Of a stretch of DNA of 64,000 nt, positions 43,752 to 52,805 are shown in pieces. Below the pieces are notes generated by a model. It saw nothing but the letters and a program-made list of their open reading frames with translations, was not told the origin of the DNA and ran no database searches. Position 1 is the stretch's first letter. Each line of letters begins with the position of its first letter. Origin of the DNA: Flavobacterium hungaricum (lineage in GTDB: Bacteria > Bacteroidota > Bacteroidia > Flavobacteriales > Flavobacteriaceae). The stretch is taken from NCBI RefSeq assembly GCF_015182285.1, contig NZ_PRDM01000006.1, positions 186,001 to 250,000 on the forward strand. Reading direction: 5' to 3'. Position numbers and translations under genes: made by a program.

Positions 43752-45434
43752 TTGACAACAATAGAAAGCATCAATAACTGGTTTATTGAAAATTTTGGTG
43801 CAATTACGATGGAACAAGTTGAGAGCTGGTTTGTTTACAATCCAGACGAAAAACTTTTATTTAATACCGGTTTATTCTTAGGTTTATTTCTGGTTTTTTA
43901 TTTTGTGTACGGTTTTTTACGCAAGACATTTTATTTAAGGTTAACATACGTTATTCTTTTTTCACTTTTCTTTTATTACAAATCAAGCGGTATTTACTTT
44001 TTGTTACTGCTGCTTTCCTCTGTCGTAGATTATGGTTTGAGCCAGATTATTTACAAAGAAAGCCGAGACGGAGTCAAGAAACTGTATTTGGTTATAAGTG
44101 TGATCTTGAATTTGGCACTTTTAGGCTATTTCAAATACATGAACTTTTTGATTGTAACGTTTAACGATATGTTCAACGGAAATTTTGCACTGCACAATGT
44201 GTTTCTTCCTGTCGGAATTTCGTTTTATACTTTTCAATCGATGAGTTATATCATTGAAATTTATCGTGAAGAAATTAAGCCGACCAAAAATTATATCGAA
44301 TATTTATTTTTCGTTTCCTTCTTTCCTCAGTTAGTTGCAGGGCCTATTGTACGTGCAAAAGATTTCCTGCCTCAGATTTATCAAAAATTAAATCTGACCA
44401 AGCAAGACGTAAACAATGCTTTGTTTTTAATTATTGGAGGATTAATAAAGAAAACAGTAATCTCGAATTATATTTCGGTAAACTTCGTTGATCGTGTTTT
44501 TGATACCCCGTTAAGTTATACATCATTCGAAAACTTAATGGCTTCTTACGGATATGCCATTCAGATTTATTGCGATTTCTCTGGATATTCGGATATGGCA
44601 ATTGGTATCGCATTATTGTTAGGGTTTAAATTGCCTGAAAACTTTAGAACACCATATAAATCAACTTCGATTACCGATTTCTGGAGAAGATGGCACATTT
44701 CGCTTTCTACTTGGCTAAAAGACTTTTTATACATTTCTATTGGAGGAAATCGATCAGGATCATTTGCAGGATATTTGTTTCCAAGTTTATTCTTCTTCGG
44801 ATTGTTATTATGGGGAATTTCAAATTATACAACTAGTATAATTCCCTTAATTGTAGCGGTCAGCAGTATTCTTATATTCTGTTTATCATTTTTACTCTCA
44901 AGCAAAAGAAAGCAGACATTGGTAACCAATTTCAATTTGTTTACCACAATGCTTTTAGGAGGATTATGGCACGGAGCGGGAGCACAGTTTATCGTTTGGG
45001 GAGCTTTACACGGATTGGCATTGGCGGTTCATAAAATTTTTATGGAATTCTTTCCATCCCAAAAAGATAAAAAAACAAACTTCTTGTGGAGGTTTTTCTC
45101 TATCCTGATCACGTTCCATTTCGTAGTTTTCTGCTGGATCTTTTTTAGAGCAAGAGATTTCGAAACCGCTTTACAAGTCATCAATACTATTGGTCAATTA
45201 ACATTCGAACCAGAACTTTGGAAAACAATTGTACTTGGTTATAAAAATGTTTTCGGATTAATGTTATTCGGTTACGTTTGGCATTTTCTTCCAGAAAGTT
45301 TTACCAACGGAATGAAATCTGTTTTTGATAAAACACCATTACTAATAAAAGCAATAATCTTAGGATTTGTATACTGGATCGTTTACGCAACCGCAGTTGC
45401 AGGATCGCAGCCTTTTATTTATTTCCAGTTTTAA
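43752..45434 (+). CDS. MBOAT-family O-acyltransferase
   Basis: A polytopic membrane protein (560 residues from TTG 43752; 541 from the in-frame ATG at 43809). The TTG start is used here because it gives a coherent N-terminus 10 bp after the previous stop, but this is uncertain. AlgI/DltB-like features: LPVGISFYTFQSMSYIIEIYR (residues about 154-174), YFSFFPQ-type FFVSFFPQLVAGPIVRA, DFWRRWHISLSTWLKDFLYI with the RWH motif, and GGLWHGAGAQFIVWGALHG carrying the catalytic His. It would move acyl groups across the membrane for the two SGNH proteins encoded before it. Confidence 0.93.
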   Translation: MTTIESINNWFIENFGAITMEQVESWFVYNPDEKLLFNTGLFLGLFLVFYFVYGFLRKTFYLRLTYVILFSLFFYYKSSGIYFLLLLLSSVVDYGLSQIIYKESRDGVKKLYLVISVILNLALLGYFKYMNFLIVTFNDMFNGNFALHNVFLPVGISFYTFQSMSYIIEIYREEIKPTKNYIEYLFFVSFFPQLVAGPIVRAKDFLPQIYQKLNLTKQDVNNALFLIIGGLIKKTVISNYISVNFVDRVFDTPLSYTSFENLMASYGYAIQIYCDFSGYSDMAIGIALLLGFKLPENFRTPYKSTSITDFWRRWHISLSTWLKDFLYISIGGNRSGSFAGYLFPSLFFFGLLLWGISNYTTSIIPLIVAVSSILIFCLSFLLSSKRKQTLVTNFNLFTTMLLGGLWHGAGAQFIVWGALHGLALAVHKIFMEFFPSQKDKKTNFLWRFFSILITFHFVVFCWIFFRARDFETALQVINTIGQLTFEPELWKTIVLGYKNVFGLMLFGYVWHFLPESFTNGMKSVFDKTPLLIKAIILGFVYWIVYATAVAGSQPFIYFQF

Positions 45435-45465
45435 ATTTTAAAAAGGTTTATAGCCGCAAAGGCAC

Positions 45466-45498
45466 AAAAGCGCAAAGGTTTATTCTTTGCGCTTTTTT
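45466..45498 (+). terminator. terminator of SGNH-MBOAT operon
   Basis: AAAAGCGCAAAG / CTTTGCGCTTTT perfect 12-bp stem with a 7-nt loop and T run. It is formed from the dispersed GCAAAG repeat material. Confidence 0.8.
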
Positions 45499-45556
45499 AT
45501 TTATTGCCACAGATTAAAGGATTAAAATGATTTAAAATCGGCTGATTTTTTTTATT

Positions 45557-45638
45557 CTCTCGCAGATTTAGCAGATTCGGCAGATTTTACTGGTGATTTT
45601 TTAAAATAGATATGCACAATCTGCTAAATCTGCGAGAG
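45557..45638. repeat. 21-bp inverted repeat (GCAGATTTAGCAGATT type)
   Basis: Two perfectly complementary 21-bp arms, 45557-45577 and 45618-45638, built around CGCAGATTTAGCAGATT, enclose about 40 bp. The rest of the spacer 45435-45736 has TTTGAGCCTTTGCGGCTATG at 45684-45703, which recurs at 59515-59534. No gene is seen. Confidence 0.75.
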
Positions 45639-45736
45639 GAAAAATAATTTGTGTAATTATCGGCAGAAAAAATTTTGTGCCTTTGAGCCTTTGCGGCTAT
45701 GGACCTTAAAATGCGGCTATGAACCTTAAAAATAAA

Positions 45737-45767
45737 TTGCCTGAAATGTCTAATTAGATTATCTTTG
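45737..45767 (+). promoter_or_regulatory. promoter of ffh
   Basis: TTG, 20 nt, TATCTTTG, 22 nt before the ffh start. A near-perfect match to the Bacteroidota consensus. Confidence 0.8.
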
Positions 45768-45789
45768 CACTTCAAATAAACAAAATGAT

Positions 45790-47154
45790 ATGTTTGATAA
45801 TTTAAGCGATAAGTTAGATAAAGCGTTCCATATATTAAAAGGACACGGTAAAATTACAGAAGTAAACGTTGCCGATACCTTAAAAGAAGTTCGTCGTGCA
45901 TTATTGGATGCCGATGTTAACTTTAAAATTGCTAAAGATTTTACAGCAAAAGTAAAAGACAAAGCAATTGGTCAAGACGTACTTACAACATTACAGCCAG
46001 GACAATTATTGGTAAAATTAGTTAAAGACGAACTTACCGAATTAATGGGTGGAGATGTTGCTGGAGTAAACCTTTCAGGAAATCCGACAGTTATTTTAAT
46101 GTCAGGACTTCAAGGTTCTGGTAAAACAACATTCTCTGGAAAACTAGCGAATTTCTTAAAAACAAAGAAAAATAAAAAACCACTTCTTGTAGCCTGTGAT
46201 ATCTACCGTCCGGCGGCGATCAATCAGCTGCATGTTGTAGGAGATCAAATTGGTGTTGAGGTATACTCAGAGCCAGAAAATAAAAATCCTGTAGAAATTG
46301 CACAAAACGCAATCAAACACGCCAAAGCAAACGGTTTCAATGTTGTAATTGTCGATACAGCAGGACGTTTGGCAGTAGACCAGGAAATGATGGACGAAAT
46401 TGCACGTGTACACAAAGCAATTCAGCCGCAAGAAACCTTGTTTGTTGTAGACTCTATGACAGGACAAGATGCTGTAAATACAGCAAAAGCGTTCAATGAT
46501 ATCTTAAACTTTGACGGAGTTATCTTAACCAAGTTAGACGGTGATACTCGTGGTGGAGCAGCACTTTCTATCAAATCAATCGTAAACAAACCAATTAAAT
46601 TTGTTGGTACTGGTGAGAAAATGGAAGCAATTGATGTTTTCTATCCAGAACGTATGGCCGAGCGTATCTTAGGAATGGGAGACGTTGTGTCTCTTGTTGA
46701 GAGAGCTCAGGAACAATTTGACGAAGAAGAAGCAAGAAAACTACAGAAGAAAATCGCTAAAAACGAATTTGGTTTTGACGATTTCCTAACGCAGATTCAG
46801 CAAGTGAAAAAAATGGGTAATATGAAAGACTTGGTAGGAATGATTCCAGGTGCTTCAAAAGCCATGAAAGATGTAGAAATAGAAGACGATGCATTCAAAC
46901 ACATCGAAGCCATTATCTACTCGATGACACCAGCAGAAAGAAGCAAACCTGCTTTAATCGACGTGAAAAGAAAAGCCAGAATTGCAAAAGGTTCTGGAAC
47001 AAAAGTCGAGCAGGTAAACCAACTCATGAAACAGTTTGACCAAATGAGCAAGATGATGAAAATGATGCAGGGCCCAGGCGGAAAAAACTTAATGAAGATG
47101 ATGGGGGGAATGAAAGGTATGCCGGGTGGAATGCCAGGAGGAATGCCGAGATAA
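45790..47154 (+). CDS. ffh: signal recognition particle protein (SRP54)
   Basis: A 454-residue SRP GTPase that targets nascent membrane proteins together with 4.5S RNA. The N domain is followed by the G domain with P-loop GLQGSGKTT, insertion-box DIYRPAA, DTAGRL and TKLDGD, then the methionine-rich M domain, which ends in a repetitive GMPGGM tail. The start ATG 45790 gives the usual MFDNLSDKL N-terminus. Its consensus promoter is 22 nt upstream and a hairpin terminator follows. Confidence 0.97.
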   Translation: MFDNLSDKLDKAFHILKGHGKITEVNVADTLKEVRRALLDADVNFKIAKDFTAKVKDKAIGQDVLTTLQPGQLLVKLVKDELTELMGGDVAGVNLSGNPTVILMSGLQGSGKTTFSGKLANFLKTKKNKKPLLVACDIYRPAAINQLHVVGDQIGVEVYSEPENKNPVEIAQNAIKHAKANGFNVVIVDTAGRLAVDQEMMDEIARVHKAIQPQETLFVVDSMTGQDAVNTAKAFNDILNFDGVILTKLDGDTRGGAALSIKSIVNKPIKFVGTGEKMEAIDVFYPERMAERILGMGDVVSLVERAQEQFDEEEARKLQKKIAKNEFGFDDFLTQIQQVKKMGNMKDLVGMIPGASKAMKDVEIEDDAFKHIEAIIYSMTPAERSKPALIDVKRKARIAKGSGTKVEQVNQLMKQFDQMSKMMKMMQGPGGKNLMKMMGGMKGMPGGMPGGMPR

Positions 47155-47162
47155 AAAATAAT

Positions 47163-47214
47163 AAAAGTTTCAAGTTTCAGGTTTCATTAGGAGACTGAAA
47201 TTTGAAACTTTTTT
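47163..47214 (+). terminator. terminator of ffh built from a GTTTCAAGTTTCAG repeat
   Basis: AAAGTTTCAAGTTTCAG pairs with CTGAAATTTGAAACTTT (one mismatch), then a T run. Another copy of related sequence (CTGAAACTTGAAACCTGAAA) follows at 47243-47262, so the terminator seems derived from an intergenic repeat. Confidence 0.65.
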
Positions 47215-47290
47215 AATATCATAAACAGGAGTTTCGTTTAACCTGAAACTTGAAACCTGAAACCTCAAACAAAAACAATAACAACAAACA

Positions 47291-48178
47291 ATGCAGCTAC
47301 TAGACGGTAAAAAAACATCTAACGACATTAAAAGCGAAATCGCAGCCGAAGTTCAATCCATAAAAGCAGCCGGAGGAAAAGTGCCTCACTTAGCAGCGGT
47401 CTTGGTAGGAAACAATGGTGCAAGTTTAACTTACGTAGGAAGTAAAGTAAAATCTTGCCAAGAGATTGGTTTTGACTCAACTCTAGTTGCTTTACCAGAA
47501 ACCATTACTGAGGACGAATTACTGGCAAAAATTAAAGAGTTAAACGAAGACGATAACCTAGACGGATACATCGTACAATTGCCTTTGCCAAAACACATCG
47601 ACGAAGAAAAGATTTTATTAGCAATCGATCCTGAGAAAGATGTAGACGGTTTTCATCCAACAAATTTTGGTAGAATGGCTCTTGAAATGGAAACTTTTAT
47701 TCCAGCAACACCATTCGGAATCATGCAATTGCTAGAACGTTACAAAGTAGAAACTGCGGGAAAACATACCGTAGTAATCGGAAGAAGCCACATTGTAGGA
47801 CGTCCGATGAGTATTTTGATGAGCCGTAAAGGAAATCCAGGAGATTCTACCGTTACACTTACACACAGCCGTACCAAAAACTTAGCAGAATTCACAAAAA
47901 ATGCAGATATCATTATCACTGCATTGGGAGTTCCAGAATTTTTAAAAGGCGATATGGTAAAAGACGGAGTTGTAATTATAGACGTTGGAATTACGCGCGT
48001 AGACGACGCATCAAATCCAAAGGGATATGTAATTAAAGGAGACGTTGATTTTGACGGCGTAAGCAAAAAAGCATCCTTTATTACACCAGTTCCAGGAGGA
48101 GTAGGGCCAATGACCATTGCAATGCTTTTGAAAAATACACTTTTAGCACGAAAAATGAGAAGCGCAAAAAACAAATAA
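47291..48178 (+). CDS. folD: methylenetetrahydrofolate dehydrogenase/cyclohydrolase
   Basis: A 295-residue bifunctional FolD interconverting 5,10-methylene-THF and 10-formyl-THF with NADP. Hallmarks are YVGSKVKSCQEIG with the catalytic Lys, DGYIVQLPLPKH, KDVDGFHP, the nucleotide site GRSHIVGRPMSILM, and the C-terminal PVPGGVGPMTIAML. Full length, cytosolic. It is followed by a large nested palindrome rather than a simple terminator. Confidence 0.97.
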   Translation: MQLLDGKKTSNDIKSEIAAEVQSIKAAGGKVPHLAAVLVGNNGASLTYVGSKVKSCQEIGFDSTLVALPETITEDELLAKIKELNEDDNLDGYIVQLPLPKHIDEEKILLAIDPEKDVDGFHPTNFGRMALEMETFIPATPFGIMQLLERYKVETAGKHTVVIGRSHIVGRPMSILMSRKGNPGDSTVTLTHSRTKNLAEFTKNADIIITALGVPEFLKGDMVKDGVVIIDVGITRVDDASNPKGYVIKGDVDFDGVSKKASFITPVPGGVGPMTIAMLLKNTLLARKMRSAKNK

Positions 48179-48210
48179 TATTGTTTTAAAACATATTTTG
48201 TAAAGTCTTA

Positions 48211-48339
48211 TTAACCGCAAAGTTCGCAAAGATTTTTTTTATAAACACAAAGTTCGCAAAGCCAAATCAATATAAAGCTTTGCGAACTTTGTGTTTTATG
48301 ACGATTCACTAAAAAAATATTTGCGCACTTTGCGGTTAA
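48211..48339. repeat. nested inverted repeat (GCAAAGTTCGC type)
   Basis: Outer arms TTAACCGCAAAGT (48211-48223) and its perfect complement (48327-48339) enclose an inner 20-bp perfect inverted repeat at 48243-48262 and 48277-48296. Related to the palindrome at 9855-9904. It may end folD transcription. Further on, 48340-48485 contains only repeated short GGAACACTGAATACTGAA-type sequence and no gene. Confidence 0.8.
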
Positions 48340-48484
48340 AATTATTTGTATTTTTCAAGAATCTGTATTTAACTGAATACTAAAAACGGAACACTGAATA
48401 CTGAATACTGAACACTTCTCATTTCTTTAACCCATTTTAATATATAATTAATACTTTAAACTTTTTCCTTGTAAAAATAAAGGA

Positions 48485-48601
48485 TACTTTTGCACCACTT
48501 AAAAAACACTTCTCCACAATGGACGATTATTATTCGTTAGTATCTAATTAAAAGCAGCAATTGAGATTTCAAGGTGCTGCAATAAACTCGTAGTATCTAG
48601 A
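48485..48601 (+). promoter_or_regulatory. corA leader with direct repeat and tiny reading frame
   Basis: TACTTTTG at 48485-48492 is a plausible -7 element. The leader then holds a 10-codon reading frame at 48519-48551 and a hairpin (GCAGCA / TGCTGC, 48554-48580). The segment TAGTATCTA occurs both at the end of that frame (48538-48546) and just before the corA start (48591-48599). A translation-coupled control of corA is conceivable but not shown. Confidence 0.3.
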
Positions 48602-49528
48602 ATGAAAGCCTTTTACACCAACAACAACGGATTAGTTGAAATTCCAAAATGGACAGCAGACTGCTGGATTCACATCGAATCTCCTACAGAAACAGAAAAA
48701 ACATATTTATTAGAAGAACTTCAGATTCCCGAAGCATTCTACAATGATATCGAAGATATCGACGAAAGACCGCGTATCGAAATCGAAGACGGCTGGACAC
48801 TTATCATTATGCGTATTCCTGTAAAAAGCGGCGACGTCAAAGTTCCCTTTCATACCGTACCGCTTGGGTTAATTTTTAAAGACGATATCTGTGTCAGCAT
48901 CACTTTTAACAAAACAGAAATTATTCCAGATTTTGTACAATATTCACAGCGTAAGAATATTGAGATCGAAGACAATTTCAATTTAGTTTTAAGACTCCTG
49001 CTTTCGTCAAGCGTTTGGTATTTAAAATATCTAAAGCAAATCAATCAAAAAATCAAACTCGCCGAAGACAATTTAGAGAAATCCATCAAAAACGAAGAAT
49101 TGCAGGCCTTGCTTCAAATCGAAAAATGTTTTGTATTCTTCATCACCTCTTTAAAAGCCAACGACGTTTTATTTCAAAGAATCAAAAACCTTAAAGCACA
49201 CAAAGCCAATTATGATCAAGACCTGCTCGAAGATGTCGAGATCGAATTAAATCAGGCACAGGACACTGCCAATATCTACAGCAATATCTTGACTGGAATG
49301 ATGGATGCCTACGCCTCTGTAATTTCAAATAATATGAACAATATGATGAAACAAATGACCTCTATTTCTATCATATTAATGATTCCGACATTAATCGCCA
49401 GTCTCTACGGAATGAATGTGCCGAACGGCCTGGAAGAAAGCAAATACGGAATCTGGATTTTACTTTTCGTATCCATTCTTCTTTCCGTTTTCGGAGTTAT
49501 GTTATTCAAACGCAGAAGATGGTTCTAA
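48602..49528 (+). CDS. corA: CorA-family magnesium/cobalt transporter
   Basis: A 308-residue CorA-type channel. The large N-terminal cytoplasmic funnel is followed by two C-terminal membrane segments, with the selectivity motif YGMN in SLYGMNVPNG at the end of the first and a short basic C-tail (KRRRWF). It imports Mg2+, possibly also Co2+ or Ni2+. Monocistronic, with an unusually structured leader. Confidence 0.95.
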   Translation: MKAFYTNNNGLVEIPKWTADCWIHIESPTETEKTYLLEELQIPEAFYNDIEDIDERPRIEIEDGWTLIIMRIPVKSGDVKVPFHTVPLGLIFKDDICVSITFNKTEIIPDFVQYSQRKNIEIEDNFNLVLRLLLSSSVWYLKYLKQINQKIKLAEDNLEKSIKNEELQALLQIEKCFVFFITSLKANDVLFQRIKNLKAHKANYDQDLLEDVEIELNQAQDTANIYSNILTGMMDAYASVISNNMNNMMKQMTSISIILMIPTLIASLYGMNVPNGLEESKYGIWILLFVSILLSVFGVMLFKRRRWF

Positions 49529-49547
49529 AATAAATTAAAATGTTTCT

Positions 49548-49580
49548 AAAAGCCTGTTCGTTAAGAATAGGCTTTTTTCG
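49548..49580 (+). terminator. terminator of corA
   Basis: AAAGCCTGTTC / GAATAGGCTTT stem (one wobble), loop GTTAA, T run. Confidence 0.8.
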
Positions 49581-49598
49581 TTTTTATAATTTGGGCGT

Positions 49599-49716
49599 GA
49601 CCCCGAACCGTCGAGAGGGCAGATCTACTTTGCGCTTATTCGCCCTCTCAACGGTTCGGGGTCGGGCTATCCACGCTGCTTCGGCAGCTAGTTCCTATCC
49701 CTCACGCAGCCGCAGC
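49599..49716. repeat. 22-bp inverted repeat with GC-rich tail (dispersed element)
   Basis: Arms 49599-49620 (starts GACCCCGAACCGTCGAGAGG) and 49642-49663 are complementary with one mismatch. They are followed by CTATCCACGCTGCTTCGGCAGC, in positions 49667-49688, which itself folds (GCTGC-TTCG-GCAGC), then CCTATCCCTCACGCAGCCGC. The GC content is clearly above the surroundings. It looks like a complete or decayed miniature repeat element. A 78-codon reading frame through it is not a gene. Confidence 0.7.
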
Positions 49717-49833
49717 GATATCGAATATTTTATTCAATTACATCATATCTTAAAATATTCAAAATTTACGGTTTGAATAAGTAAAAAATTAGCTGATTAT
49801 TTGATTTTCCTTACTTTTTTTTAACATTTAGTT

Positions 49834-49866
49834 TTGATTTATTTGAGATTTTAAAAAGTAAGTTTG
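49834..49866 (+). promoter_or_regulatory. promoter of gene 49921
   Basis: TTG, 22 nt, TAAGTTTG, 54 nt before the start codon. Confidence 0.55.
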
Positions 49867-49920
49867 GCCCTATAAAATGAAATAGTTAAAAGCCTTTTAA
49901 AACAAATACAGCAGATATTT

Positions 49921-52716
49921 ATGATTAAAACTCTACACTTCACTACATTTTTTTTTCATGATTTAGTTCTTTTAAATAAATTTTCCGCAGTGAGAAACAG
50001 GATAAAAACACTAGGTTTTTTTGTTTTTCTCTTACACAGTGCGGCTTCTTTTGCACAAAAAAATGTCGTTATCAGTGGTAAAATTTTTACTGAAAAAGAT
50101 GCAGCCATCGAAGCCGCAACCATTTATTTGATCCATTCAAAAGATTCTTCGGTAGTTTCTTATACACTTTCAGATAAAAACGGACTCTTTCAATTAGCAG
50201 TCAAAGAAAAATTTCAAAATGTAATTCTAAAAATTTCGGGAGAAGGATATCAGGAATTTTCTAATGCTATCGAAAAACTCACTCAAAATATGGATTTAGG
50301 AGTTATTAAACTTTTAAAAAGTGAAATTGAGTTGAAGGAAGTTGTTATAAAAAGAGAAGCTCCGCCCATCCGTATAAAAAATGATACTATAGAATTTAAT
50401 GCTTCGTCATTTAAAGTACGTCCAGATGCTAATGTAGAAGCCTTGTTGAAACAATTGCCAGGAGTAACTGTTGATATGGATAAAAAAATAACAGTAAACG
50501 GAAAAGAGGTCAACCAAGTATTAGTAAACGGAAAACCTTTTTTTGATGCAGATGGAAAAATAGCACTGCAAAACCTTCCAGCTGAGTTGATAAATAAAAT
50601 ACAAGTTTCAGCCACAAAAACCAAGGAGCAGGAATTTACCAAACAAACTGCAACATCAGATAATGTGTCAATGAACTTTACAATTGATGAAGAGAAGAAT
50701 AAAGGCTTTTTTGGCAAAGTATTGGGCGGGTACGGCAGCGCAGATCGATACGAAAGCAGTCTTTTAATGAGTTATTTTGAAGATAAAAAACGCATTAGTT
50801 TTTTGGCTTCTTCCAATAATATTAATTCCAGTGGTTTTACTATGGATGATGTTTTTGATAATATGGGAGGCGGAAGAAACGATGGCGCACGTGGTGCTTC
50901 AGCTGGCGGTGGCGGCATAACAAAATCGAATATGATTGGGGTAAATTACGCTGATGAATGGTTTAAAGAAGGTCATACTGATTTAAATTATTATTTCACC
51001 AATTCTAATTTGGACAATACAAATAGAACGTCTGTGCTTACTTTACTTCCAACAGGTTCTTTAACAGCTGAATCAAATTCAAAAAGTCATCGGGACCTTA
51101 ATAGGCATAATGCAAATTTAAGTTTTGACTTTAAAGTCTCTCCTTCCATAAGAGTTTTTTTTACACCAAACATTGATATAGGAAAAGGGGCATCTGCAGA
51201 TAATTTCGATAAAAAAACTTGGGATGAGAATAGGCAGTTAGTCAATTCCAATACTTCTTTTAATACAAGTGAAAGTAATAATACTAATTTCAGAAATAAT
51301 ATTACGATCATGTCGAATAGTAAGAAAGAAGGACGATACTTTACGGCTTCTTTTCAAAACGATAATTCACGTAACGATTCAGATACAAGGGTAAATTCAG
51401 TAACAGTTTTTTCTCAGGGAACAAGTCCTGACGATTTGCGTAACCAAAATGTTATCCAGAAAAATGACAGAGATAAATATACAGGAACTCTTCAATATAC
51501 TGAGCCGGTATCCAATTTATTGACCGTGAATTTTTCAGTAATTACAGATTTTGAAAAAAGAGCAGATGACAAAAAAACATTTGATCGCAATGGTCAAGCT
51601 GTAGAATATGATGTTTTTAATGAGTCACTAAGTAATTTTAGTTCATTTAATAGTTTTCAAGTAAACCCTAAAGCAGGTTTTACCTTTCGTACGAAGAAAT
51701 TTAATGCAACAGTAGCTACAGGAACTTCTGTTATCAAGACTGAAAATCATGCAGTATATCTAAAGGAAACAACTGATTTGAGTAAAAATTATTTTATACC
51801 AAATGGATCAATTTATACCAGTTATAAAATCACAAAAACACAAACCCTATTTATGACTTATGATTACAAATTTGCAATTCCAACAGAAAACCAGGTTTTG
51901 GCAGTGGCTAATTTAGATAATCCTTTGATTGTTAGAACAGGAAATCCAGATCTAAAAGCGGCAACTTTTCATTCTTTACACGGAAGTTTTTCTAGTTATA
52001 ATTTTCAATCGGGTTCAACTTACAACATTAGTTTTTTTTCAGCATATTATGACAATCAGATTGTGGGCGCTTCTGTCTATAACAGCTCTGGAAAGCAAAT
52101 TTTAACTTTTGATAATGTAGATGGTACTTACAATATACTTTTGAGAGGAGAATGGAATAAAACCATAAAGCAAGAGGCAAATACTTTTAGACTGAGTGTA
52201 AACATGTCTAGCAATTATAATTTAGATAAAGGTTTTACAAATGGCGAGCTGTATGAGGCAAAAACATTTAGACTGAATCCAACTTTAGCATTTGCATATG
52301 ATTACGGAGATTTATTAAGCATCAGACCATCCTATAATTTTGCCTATAATGACACTAGATATAGCAATACTTTCTTAAGTTCAACTTCAAATACAACTCA
52401 TAATTGTAATATCGAAATGACAAGCTTTTGGCCTAAGAATTGGGTTTTTGGAAATGACTTTGGATATACTTATAATTCTAACATTTCTGGACCCTACAAA
52501 AAAGATTTCTATTTGTGGAACACTAGTTTATCCTACAGATTTGCTAAAGAACAATTTACGGTCAAAGTCAAAGTGTATGATCTGCTGAATCAAAATCTGG
52601 GTACTTCGCGAACAATTACGCCAACATCTGTTATTGATTCAGAAAGCAATGTTTTAAAGCGTTATGTCATGTTTTCGTTACTGTACAAATTTCAAAATTT
52701 TGGGACACATTATTAG
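49921..52716 (+). CDS. outer-membrane beta-barrel protein, TonB-receptor-like
   Basis: A 931-residue protein with a long signal peptide (hydrophobic FFVFLLHSAASFAQ, cleavage near residue 42). It may really start at a GTG near codon 24. A carboxypeptidase-regulatory-like domain (VVISGKIFTEKDAAIEAATI) precedes a plug-like region (EALLKQLPGVTVDMDKKITVNGKEVNQVLVNGKPFF, here about residues 168-203) and a barrel of the OMP_b-brl_3 type ending in VMFSLLYKFQNFG. The plug has VNGKEV..VLVNGKPFF as in this group. Ligand unknown; no SusD partner. Confidence 0.87.
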   Translation: MIKTLHFTTFFFHDLVLLNKFSAVRNRIKTLGFFVFLLHSAASFAQKNVVISGKIFTEKDAAIEAATIYLIHSKDSSVVSYTLSDKNGLFQLAVKEKFQNVILKISGEGYQEFSNAIEKLTQNMDLGVIKLLKSEIELKEVVIKREAPPIRIKNDTIEFNASSFKVRPDANVEALLKQLPGVTVDMDKKITVNGKEVNQVLVNGKPFFDADGKIALQNLPAELINKIQVSATKTKEQEFTKQTATSDNVSMNFTIDEEKNKGFFGKVLGGYGSADRYESSLLMSYFEDKKRISFLASSNNINSSGFTMDDVFDNMGGGRNDGARGASAGGGGITKSNMIGVNYADEWFKEGHTDLNYYFTNSNLDNTNRTSVLTLLPTGSLTAESNSKSHRDLNRHNANLSFDFKVSPSIRVFFTPNIDIGKGASADNFDKKTWDENRQLVNSNTSFNTSESNNTNFRNNITIMSNSKKEGRYFTASFQNDNSRNDSDTRVNSVTVFSQGTSPDDLRNQNVIQKNDRDKYTGTLQYTEPVSNLLTVNFSVITDFEKRADDKKTFDRNGQAVEYDVFNESLSNFSSFNSFQVNPKAGFTFRTKKFNATVATGTSVIKTENHAVYLKETTDLSKNYFIPNGSIYTSYKITKTQTLFMTYDYKFAIPTENQVLAVANLDNPLIVRTGNPDLKAATFHSLHGSFSSYNFQSGSTYNISFFSAYYDNQIVGASVYNSSGKQILTFDNVDGTYNILLRGEWNKTIKQEANTFRLSVNMSSNYNLDKGFTNGELYEAKTFRLNPTLAFAYDYGDLLSIRPSYNFAYNDTRYSNTFLSSTSNTTHNCNIEMTSFWPKNWVFGNDFGYTYNSNISGPYKKDFYLWNTSLSYRFAKEQFTVKVKVYDLLNQNLGTSRTITPTSVIDSESNVLKRYVMFSLLYKFQNFGTHY

Positions 52717-52741
52717 TAGTTTTTACGAGTAACATAAGACT

Positions 52742-52772
52742 AAGGTCACTTTCTTTAAAAAAGTGGCCTTTT
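52742..52772 (+). terminator. terminator of gene 49921
   Basis: AAGGTCACT / AGTGGCCTT stem (one wobble) with a T run. The next promoter begins immediately after it. Confidence 0.8.
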
Positions 52773-52776
52773 TTTA

Positions 52777-52805
52777 TTGTTGTTCCAAAATAAATAATAA
52801 CTTTG
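52777..52805 (+). promoter_or_regulatory. promoter of gene 52826 (membrane protein-regulator pair)
   Basis: TTG, 18 nt, TAACTTTG. The -7 element overlaps the left arm of the operator at 52800-52816. Confidence 0.65.

Noticed and set aside
47740..48174. 144-codon minus-strand frame antisense to folD
   Set aside because: Shadow of a clearly recognised gene; no family motif and no promoter.
49540..49776. 78-codon plus-strand reading frame
   Set aside because: It runs through the corA terminator and a GC-rich palindrome; the frame is a by-product of the repeat.
50283..50717. 144-codon minus-strand frame antisense to the outer-membrane protein gene
   Set aside because: Serine/phenylalanine-rich shadow frame inside a well-supported gene.
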